The notes beneath the pieces are model-generated. The model was not told the origin of the DNA. It did not search any database and saw only the letters and a list, made by a program, of their open reading frames with translations. A stretch of DNA of 64,000 bases. Origin: Viola odorata. Lineage: Eukaryota > Streptophyta > Magnoliopsida > Malpighiales > Violaceae. Below, in pieces: positions 56,281-64,000 of the stretch. Position 1 is the first letter of the stretch, and the number at the start of each line of letters is the position of its first letter. The DNA is taken from positions 42,219,105 through 42,283,104 of the forward strand of contig OY829542.1 in NCBI GenBank assembly GCA_963691705.1, given 5' to 3'. The position numbers and the translations under genes are program-made.

Positions 56281-58834
56281 CAAAATGAAATTAAATCCGC
56301 AAAAATGCATGTTCGCGTTCGAAACGGGTAAATTCTTGGGCTATGTAGTTAGCTGGAAGGGCATCCAGCCTAACCCTTCAAAGATAAAAGCCATCCAAGA
56401 CATGGTACCTCCTCAGACTGTTAAAGAAATACAAAAGCTCACTGGGCGCGTCATCGCGTTAGGAAGATTCATCTCTAAACAAGGTGAGAGGTGCCTCCCC
56501 TTTTTCAAGGTTATTCGAAAAAAGGCCCCCTTTGGGTGGACAGAGGAATGCGAGAAAGCATTCGCAGAGCTAAAAGCTTATCTCTCATCTGATTTAGTGT
56601 TAATGAGACCTGAACCCGGCGACGAGCTATATTTGTACCTGGGCATAGCTGACGAGGTAGTTAGTGCTGTCCTCGTAAGAGGGGAAGGGCATATACACCG
56701 CCCTGTGTTTTTCGTCAGCCACATATTGAAAGACGCTGAACTGCGGTACGCCCGCATCGAGAAGATAGCCCTTGCCCTAATACAAGCAACGCGGAAGATG
56801 GATCGATACTTCCAAGCCCATTCCGTCACGGTACTCACCGACCAACCTTTGAGAAGAATCTTCAGAAAACCAGAGTCCTCAGGAAGGATGTTAGTTTGGG
56901 CAATCGAACTCGAATAATACGGGTTGCAGTACAAAGCTAGACCAGTCATTAAAGCCCAAGCACTAGTAGACTTCATAGCGGAATGCACCTTCACAAAGGA
57001 TGCGTCAGCAGTCCCGCCAGAAGAGGAGCCGGAAGACTCACACCTCTTGTCCCCGGAGGCATATGCGGACCTGTGGGTCATTCACGTAGACGGAGCGAAG
57101 AACCAAGAACTAGCGGGCGCGGGTGTCTTCCTAGTCGGACCAAACGGCATACAGATACGATATGCCCTCAGGATTTCGCAACCGTTATCCAACAATGCAG
57201 CCGAATACGAAGCATTACTGGCAGGACTCAGAATAGGAAACAGCTTCTTTGCTGAGGCTGCGCATGCCACGGGAGCGGAACGTGGTATGTACCTAAAGAT
57301 ACGTGGAGATTCTAAACTAATAATAGACCAAGTCCTGGGGAACTCCCAAGCCAGAGAGCCTATCATGATTCAATACCTGGCCAAAGTAAAGCGTGAGCTG
57401 TCAGAAATACAGGAAAAAGGCACCCAAGTCACCTTTGAGCATATTCCCAGGGAGGATAACGCGGAGGCTGACAACCTTGCCAAAATGGCAGCCAACTCAG
57501 AGGCCTCCGTACCCAAGGATGTACACTACGGAGAGCTATCCACGCCCTCTTTCATGGAAGAGCAAGCATCGCTTTGTGTGGAGGAAGTGGAGAATGACTG
57601 GAGAGTTCCAATAATAAAATACCTGAAGCATGACAAGCTACCGGCAGAAAGCACGGAAAAAAGGAAAATCCTGAAACGAGCGGCACGAAGCACGTACTAC
57701 AATGGAGAATTAATCCGGAGGTGTTTTTCCCATCCGGCCGCCAGGTGCCTATCAGAAACGGAAGGCCTCCATGTGTTGCGGGAAATCCACGAAGGGATAT
57801 GCGGCATGCACGTTGGCAGCAATACCTTGGCAGCTCAGGTCTTCCGGTCAGGGTTCTATTGGCCCACTATTCGGAGAGATTGCCACAACTTTGTAAAAAC
57901 CTGTCAGAAATGTCAAGAATACGCTAAGATCCCGCGAAAGCCAACTGTGCAGATTTCAGAGATAGTCGCTCCATGCCCGTTTGCTAAATAGGGCATTGAC
58001 ATTTTGGGCCCGTTTCCGAAGGGCAGATCCCAATTGAAATTCGTGGTCGTAGCGGTGGATTATTTCACAAAATGGGCTGAAGCAGAGGCGTTAGCCACCA
58101 TCACCACTGAGAAAATTTGGCGCTTCTTTAAGCACCAAGTTATTATGCGCTTTGGGATACCGCGTGTACTGGTCAGCGACAACGGAACGCAGTTTACGAG
58201 CCAGTTCTTTAGGGATCAGTGCGCAGAATTCCAAATCGAACAAAGATTCTCTTCTGTAGCACACCCTCAAACTAACGGCCAAGCCGAAGTAACCAACCAC
58301 AGCATTCTCAGCGGCATCAAGAGAAATTTGGAAGGCTCCAAAAAGAAATGGCCAGACGAACTGCCATACGTATTGTGGGCTTACCGCATAACTATCAAGG
58401 CTAGCACAGGAGAAACCCCGTTCGCGTTAGCCTTTGGAATAGAAGCCGTCACACCGGTAGAAATTGGCACCATAAGCCTTCGAGTGGCTCATTTCAGAGA
58501 AGAAAATAATGAAGAAAGGTTACGCGCTAACCTTGACACACTACCAGAGGCACATAAGGAGACCCTCTTAAAAACCTTGCATTACAAAAGAAAAATGGCA
58601 TAATACCACAACAGGCAAGTGAGAGAGCGATTGCTCAAAGCGGGGGATCTAGTACTCAGAGACAAATAGGCAACAGGGCAATGCATGGGGAAGCTTAGCC
58701 CAAATTGGGATGGACCATATCGTGTCACCTGTGTGGTAGGGAGAGGAGCATACCATCTGGAAACACTCGATGGAACTCCCCTGCAAAATTCTAGGAATAT
58801 AGCTCGGCTAAAGCTATACCATGCTAGAAGCTAG
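56281..58834 (+). pseudogene. Pol of element E: RT C-terminus, two RNase H domains, integrase
   Basis: Starts inside RT at 'KMKLNPQKCMFAFETGKFLG'. RNase H: 'LYLGIADEVVSAVLVRGEG' and 'VLTDQPLRRIF'. Second RNase H: 'WVIHVDGAKNQELAGAGVF', 'NNAAEYEALLAGL', 'RGDSKLIIDQVLG'. Integrase: 'HEGICGMHVGS', 'CQKCQEYAK', 'VVVAVDYFTKWAEAE', 'LVSDNGTQFTSQFF', 'AHPQTNGQAEVTN', ending 'KLYHARS' at TAG 58832-58834. All of it is in one frame, interrupted only by stops at 56915, 57989, 58601 and about 58666. It lacks the RT catalytic region. Confidence 0.92.
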
Positions 58835-58926
58835 TCTCTCTTATCCGGCAAGATCAGAGTTATCTTGATAAATAAATCAGAATTCTCTCTACACTTTGCG
58901 ACAGGAAATATACGGGTAATGAAGAA

Positions 58927-59430
58927 TGCCAGGAGTGAAAATCCTATCCTTGTGAGGTTGGTCCTGATCAGACAGCTCATTAAGACGAGGCACGCCCTGG
59001 CATAACATAGCTTTGGAAGTGAAAATCCTATCCTTATGGCAACCGTGCTCACATAGGCGGCCCATTAAGACGAGGCACACCCCAACGCCCCCTAGAGTGA
59101 AAATCCTATCCTTGTGGCAATCGTGCTCACATAGACGACCCATTAAGACGAGGCACGCCCCGGTATCCTTGGGAGTGAAAATCCTATCCTTGTGGCAACC
59201 GTGCTCACATAGACGGCCCATTAAGACGAAGCACGTCCCAAGGAGAAAGCAACTCCGTCCTGGAAGTGAAAATCCTATCCTTGTGGCAACCGTGGTCACA
59301 CAGACGGACCACTAAGACGAAGCACGCTCCAGAGACGTGAGGTTTCAACGCTTGGCAGTGAAAATCCTATCCTTGTGAGGCTGGTCCTGATCAGATGGCT
59401 CACTAAGACGAGGCACGCCCCAAGCCGACC
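58927..59430. repeat. Tandem minisatellite between pol and aORF-B, about 6 units (element E)
   Basis: Units of about 80 bases: 'GTGAAAATCCTATCCTTGTG' cores near 58937, 59019, 59098, 59177, 59265 and 59358, each followed by 'GACG..CATTAAGACGAGGCACGCCC'. This is the reverse complement of the A and C repeat, as expected from E's orientation. The 59431-59903 interval after it shows no gene. Confidence 0.9.
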
Positions 59431-59903
59431 GTTGATATTCAGAATGAAAAGAGATATCGCAGCTAGTAACCGAGCGGATTGATACCTGGTGAAGTAAGCC
59501 TGGAGCGGTGTCCAGATCGCAGCAGCATTGTCGCGATAGGCCTAAATTCAACATGGCTAGATAATTCCCCTAACAACAAAGGGCGCCATCAGTGCGAATA
59601 CAACACGGACAGAAATAACATTGATTCATCCTTGGAAAAATACTATCAGAGACAGTGGAAAAGTAACATAAAGACGCAGCGGAGGAGCCTGTATCAGAAG
59701 TCAAATCACTACAGAAACGATATGCCTCTAAGAAAGAAAACATGACAGTAAACACTACGGTCGAGCAGCCACACAAACGAGTATTAAGGAGCGAAGTGGG
59801 TGAAGAGATTCCATTCAAAAAGTAGCAGAGGAGTGATATTGTCAAAATATTACAAAAAGGAAGGCACAGAGGCCACAAAATCAAAAAATCAGGCAAGATA
59901 TGC

Positions 59904-62185
59904 CTAAGAAGCAGTCGACGAATGGCCTCCTCCTTGTGGAGCGGATCGCGAGCGGTGGAAGTCCTCATCAGAAAGGGTCGCGACCCTCTTGTCAAAATAA
60001 TCGGCAAGGTCTTGAACATGAAGACTCGCCGCCCCGTAATGGTACATAAGGGCCCCCGTCATAATCGCCCCACCCTCCTTCAAGTACCACTGATTCTTCT
60101 CGGCCGAAACAGCAAGCTCGGCAGAAATCTTGGCATTTCTCTGTCTTTCCTGACGCAATTCGGTCTCCTCTCGAGAAAGATGTTCATTCAGAGCAACACT
60201 TTTCTGGCTTTCCTCTTCCAAAGCAAGCCTTATAGCCTCCACCTCTTGCTCAGCAGTCGTTGCCCCATGCTTAGCAACTGCGGCCTCCTGTTTGGCAGCC
60301 TCTAATTCTTGTTTAGTGGCGGTAAGGGCGTCCAGGTAACGCTGATGCTCAGATACCAGCCTACCTATCTCTCCCTGCCCGTTTGCCGTCTCCTTGGCGT
60401 TTTCCTCATCCATGTAATGAAGATGGCAAAGCGAAGAAAACAGTTGGGAGCGGAGGAAGTTTATGCGCTCCTGCTGGCTCTTGGCCGCGAAGGCATCCTG
60501 TTCTCTCTGAAGAAACATCATCTCGGCCGCCAGATAGGAGGTAGACGCGAGGATAATGTCATCAGTAGCATCCGCTGGAAACTGCAGAACGTTATCTCTG
60601 AAGGAGCGCAAGTCAATCTGGTGAGTGGGGATAACGGGAGGAAGATGCGAGGTGGCACCAACCATCAAGCTAGGAGCATGGCCGCCCCTAGCGGCAGCAG
60701 GCGGAGACATCGGAACAAAAAGTAGAGTAGCAGGAGAAGGGGGACGACTGCTGGAATCTCCCATGTTGGGAACAAAAGTCCCCTCCTCGGCAAGTGCTTC
60801 AAGGTTAGGAGCGTGAGCGGCGGAAGAAGAGTAAATCGGAGAATCACCAAAAGTACGAGGATCGCCGCCGAAGTTAACGCCCTGCAATTGCCCAGCAGGC
60901 GCGCTACCGCCCCCAAGAGAAGAAAGAAGAGGGTCAACGGTAGAAGAAGAGGGTCTATTCTGAAACTCATAACGAGCCTTCTTCTGACACTCCAGGAGGA
61001 CCTCCGCGATAGACATATCACTGAGAGAAGAGGAAGGGGCAGAAGCAGTGCCGGCCTCCTGATAGCACAGAACATAATAAGAAACCACACGGAAGGAAAG
61101 AAGGAAAGCGGTAAGAAAAGCACAAATACCTGCGTGTTCGAAGGAATCAGAGGAAATCCAGAAGAGGTAGCAGTAGCTGTCGCCTCCGAAGAAACGGCGG
61201 GTGCGAGAGGCGTAGTGCTTGTCTTCTTAGCTCTCCTCTTCTTCGCAACACGAGCTCGTGGGGGAAGCGTTTGGGCAATATCTAAAGTGGCAGCAGCTCC
61301 CCTCTCAGCAGTGGCGATAGCCTCGGCCGCTGCCTTTCTCTTCTGCTCCTGTTTCCTTTTTCTTCGAAAAGACTCAGGCTCCCAGCCAGGTGGAGGCACT
61401 GCACATATACAAAATGTTAGCGTTAGCACTTCTCGGCAGCCTAAAGGAAAAAAGCCAAACGCTCACCCTTTTTTGCATTTCTCCATATCCAACCCGTTAG
61501 CCACTTTACGGGCGTCAACACTAAAGTCCAACTGAAGCAATGTCTTCAACCAACCGTCTTCTGGGTCAGAGAGGGGTTTTCTGCTACCCCAAGCCTCATC
61601 TTTAATGTCCTCATTAAAACTGGCCCTCCACAAAGGCTCAGGCAAGTCAACAATGAAAAATCCCTCCTTCTAGTGAGGAACGGAGGATTCAATACCCATA
61701 AGCTTCTAAGTAAAGGGCTTCAAGGACCCATCTTCATAACGGGGGGACACTGATATCACCCCCTTACGAGAATATAGTTGGAAAATGTTATGAAGCAACG
61801 CTAAAGAAGGAGATGCGATTCCTTTGAATCGGCACAATGCTGCAAAGACACTAACAACGCAAATTGCGTTAGGGCTCAATTGAGTCGGGGCTAGATCAGA
61901 GTCAGCCAGTAACAGCTTCACGAGTGGGTCAAGAGGAAGCCGAAACCCATAATCAAACAATTTGGCATACAATATTCTGCTATTGCCAGGCAAAGGACTG
62001 TTCAAGCGGACCGACTCAGAAGCAACATGCACAAGATAATCCAACTGAACACTAGACTCGGCCAATCTATGACGAATTAAAGGCAAAGTATAGAGAGAAG
62101 TAGGAGTATTATCAATTTTTTCCTCCCTAGCGGACCTTTGAGGATCCCCTTCCTCAGCAGGTTTCTTAGAACCAACCTTAGTCAT
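59904..62185 (-). pseudogene. aORF-B of element E: Transposase_28-like protein, two introns
   Basis: ATG 62185 ('MTKVGSKKPAEE'). Exon 1, 62185-61467: 'LFDYGFRLPLDPLVKLLL', 'FKGIASPSLALLHNIFQLYS', 'KGVISVSPRYEDGSLK'; stops near 61704 and 61670, then 'WRASFNEDIKDEAW'. Intron 1 is 61466-61399 (GTGAGC...ATGTGCAG, 68 bases); its phase appears shifted by one next to an A/G run. Exon 2, 61398-61130: 'WEPESFRRKRKQEQKRKAA' and 'KKRRAKK'. Intron 2 is 61129-61059 (GTATTT...TGCTATCAG, phase 0). Exon 3, 61058-59904, is open for about 385 codons: Ser/Pro-rich, then a long coiled coil (about 60430-60120). Same plan as A and C. Confidence 0.8.
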
Positions 62186-62350
62186 GATCGACAAAAAGAA
62201 GAGAGAAAAAGAAAGAAAGGGCGTACGTACCTTCGCAAAGAAAACAGCAGGAGGACCAGACCGGAAAGAAAGAGCGGCGCGGGCTATTTTTCAGAAGGTA
62301 ACGACGGACGAGAGAAGAGATTAAAAAAGAAAAAGGAGATAGGGAAAGCA

Positions 62351-62542
62351 ATATATATAACCCTAAAAGAGTAGAAAAAGGCATGACCAGCTAACAATTG
62401 ACACATGGCGAAACGGCGTGACAAAGAGACTGGCACGCGCGAGAAGGCATAAGATTTGAAAAAGATGAGGAAACGCTTTAGCACTCACATATCCCAAGAA
62501 GGCGCTTGCTTCAAACGTCTCTCCGAAAAAAAGACACGTGTC
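62351..62542 (-). promoter_or_regulatory. G-box plus TATA box upstream of aORF-B (element E)
   Basis: Perfect palindrome GACACGTGTC at 62533-62542. On the minus strand GGGTTATATATATTG covers about 62349-62363. The TATA box is about 175 bases before ATG 62185, as in A and C. The 62186-62824 interval contains no gene. Confidence 0.65.
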
Positions 62543-62824
62543 TCTCCTCATCATTATCTTTCAAATCGTATTAATGAGGGATTTCGCAGCATCGAAATGA
62601 CCTAACAAGTAGTGCTGACCTTAGCGCTCGACCATACGAAACGACACGACAGCACAAAGACACCAACGAAGAATAAATAACAGCAACAACACAATAAGCC
62701 AAACGTTGAGGAAAAGGCCGCACAGCGTCGGCATTATTACAGAAAGAATAAAGTCAAGTGACTTTCCAAGGAAGAATAAAAGAAATACAGATAGAGAGTG
62801 GAATAACAATCAAAAGGGGGGGAT

Positions 62825-64000
62825 TCAGGAATGTTCTGCGGCATTCGAGCCACCCCTTGAGGTGAAACGACGCGTACCTTCACTACCGTTGCCGTCAGCC
62901 CCTTCTCCCTCCGGAACAGACGAGCCATTCCTACTCTCGCTAGCCTCGTTCATAACGGTAGAAATATAGTCAGGAACCTGAGCTGGATCAGAAGAGTCAC
63001 CCCTAAAGCGGGCTGCGAATCCAGAAATAAAGGCTTCTAAGACTTTCTTTTTCCACCACTCCATTTTCAGCGGTGTCCTAGCAAGGTCCTCGTCTCGAAC
63101 CAGCATCTCTTCGCGGAGAAGGAGATTTTTCTTCTTTTCCAACGATAATTCTGCCTCCAGAACTTCCATTTTCGCTTTCCCAGTGGATCTCTCTCTATTT
63201 AGTTCCTTTTGTGACTCATCATAAAGACGTGATAGCAACCTCACATGGTCCGCCGCTCGGTCAAGCTGCACATTTTGAGCGCATATTGCGCTAGAAAAAT
63301 TTTGCGACTCGCGATCGTGAATCTCGAACAGATAGTTCAGATGGCGGAAGATATCCAAAGAGTTATTCAGAACAAGCCGATGGCGAGCCTGCGAAGAAAG
63401 CTGGAGAAATTTCTCTTTCTTCTCGCGGGAGCTCATCATTTCCCTTACCAAGGGCGCGGTAAGCTCATCTCTAGAAAAAGGATGAGACACCCCGACGGCG
63501 CGAAGACCGTCAAAGTAGAATCCTCTCAAGTTCATACGATAGCTCGTTGTCCTGTTAGGATCGTTGGAGGAAAGACGGACTGTTGGAACCGAAGAGGAAC
63601 CCTCGGCAATCACGTTTGAGATAGGGGTAAAGAACAACTGTGGAAGGGCCCTAGGCGGTAACTCAGCAACTGGAACTGTGACGGAAGGCGTGGCCACCAC
63701 ATCGGGAATGCAGTGACAAATAGGAGAATCAGGAGCGTTAGCTGAAAGGGAGGAGCTTGCCGTCAGTGGAACCCCTACCTCGGTAGAGTGGGCGGTAGTC
63801 GACGCCTCGATAATCCACACCGTTTGAGAGGTACATGCCTTAGACGAAGCGGCGGGTATGAAAGCAGTCGTTACGCTGGCAGAAGAAACTCCAGCAGCCT
63901 GGCCGATCGAGCCCGTTCGAAGTTTTTTACGGAGGGAGGGAGAAGCATGGCGGAGGTCTGGTTTAACATCCATATCCTCGTCGTCACTATCAGATACCCT
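62825..64000 (-). pseudogene. aORF-A of element E, C-terminal part (cut by window edge)
   Basis: Open frame from at least 63973 to 62825. 'DLRHASPSLRKKLRTG' matches 'GLRHASAAQRKKLRMG' of element A. A Ser/Pro-rich linker follows, then the coiled coil 'STGKAKMEVLEAELSLEKKK' (A: 'SIGKAKIELLEVELVTANRR'), and a tail 'AFISGFAARFRG'. The N-terminal domain and intron lie beyond base 64000. Whether the whole gene is intact cannot be judged, but this part has no break over 382 codons. Confidence 0.75.

Larger units (their letters stand above)
54249..64000 (+). mobile_element. Tat-lineage Ty3/Gypsy retrotransposon, copy E (3' end outside window)
   Basis: Plus-strand relative of A and C: 5' LTR 54249-54708, the shared primer-binding site, pol from late RT to integrase (56281-58834), the shared tandem repeat, then antisense aORF-B and aORF-A on the minus strand. 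gag, protease and early RT are absent. Protein identity to A/C is clear but lower than between A and C, so E is a separate subfamily. Confidence 0.92.

Noticed and set aside
59570..60019. 149-codon minus-strand ORF after aORF-B of element E
   Set aside because: Overlaps the end of aORF-B in another frame, starts from a weak context and has no counterpart in A or C.
60813..61535. 240-codon plus-strand ORF opposite aORF-B of element E
   Set aside because: It overlaps exons and introns of the conserved minus-strand gene and has a biased, arginine-rich composition typical of a shadow frame. No counterpart was found in A or C.
1..64000. Host genes, tRNA or rRNA genes
   Set aside because: All sizeable frames are explained by transposable elements, and no cloverleaf or rRNA sequence was recognised by eye. 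A tRNAscan-SE run could overturn this.

Overview
This window looks like a piece of a plant nuclear genome made almost entirely of transposable elements. I see no convincing host gene, tRNA, rRNA or CRISPR array. The evidence is the set of families present: Tat-lineage Ty3/Gypsy elements with two RNase H domains, a chromodomain Ty3/Gypsy element, a second Gypsy lineage, a Ty1/Copia element, a hAT transposon and LTR-only insertions. The plant group cannot be fixed from this sequence; a flowering plant with a large, repeat-rich genome is an inference.

Layout. (1) 1-13624: minus-strand Tat-lineage element A, cut by the left window edge. Reading leftwards from its right LTR it has gag, protease, RT, RNase H, second RNase H and integrase, then a block of plus-strand (antisense) genes. 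(2) 13625-14782: gag start and LTR of an older relative, B, into which A inserted. (3) 14783 to about 49850: a nested stack. A minus-strand Copia element is split by plus-strand Gypsy element D (17988-48371, target duplication actag). D is split by minus-strand Tat element C (21402-44065, duplication ccatt). C is split by an LTR-like insertion (25911-32876, duplication ccctt). That insertion holds a young chromodomain Gypsy element (26490-32178). (4) About 49990-54248: a decayed hAT transposase carrying a 1-kb LTR-like insertion. (5) 54249-64000: plus-strand Tat element E, inserted in the hAT 5' region and running off the right edge.

The notable system is the antisense gene block of the Tat elements. 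A, C and E share two spliced genes, called here aORF-A and aORF-B. C, and in part A, add a small gene aORF-C; C also has a fragment aORF-D. aORF-A and aORF-B look like ancient duplicates: each has an N-terminal domain resembling the plant 'putative gypsy type transposon' domain (Transposase_28, PF04195, recalled from memory), a phase-1 intron at the matching place, a basic Pro/Ser-rich linker and a C-terminal coiled coil. Each complete antisense gene start has its own TATA box and an upstream CACGTG G-box, at spacings kept between copies. A tandem repeat lies between the convergent pol and aORF-B genes in all three elements. Extra and antisense ORFs in Tat elements have been described before (for example gene 23 of maize Grande); the paired-paralogue structure with separate G-box/TATA promoters is the part worth following up.

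Almost every reading frame is broken by stops or frameshifts, so the coding features are given as pseudogenes. The chromodomain element is the most nearly intact.
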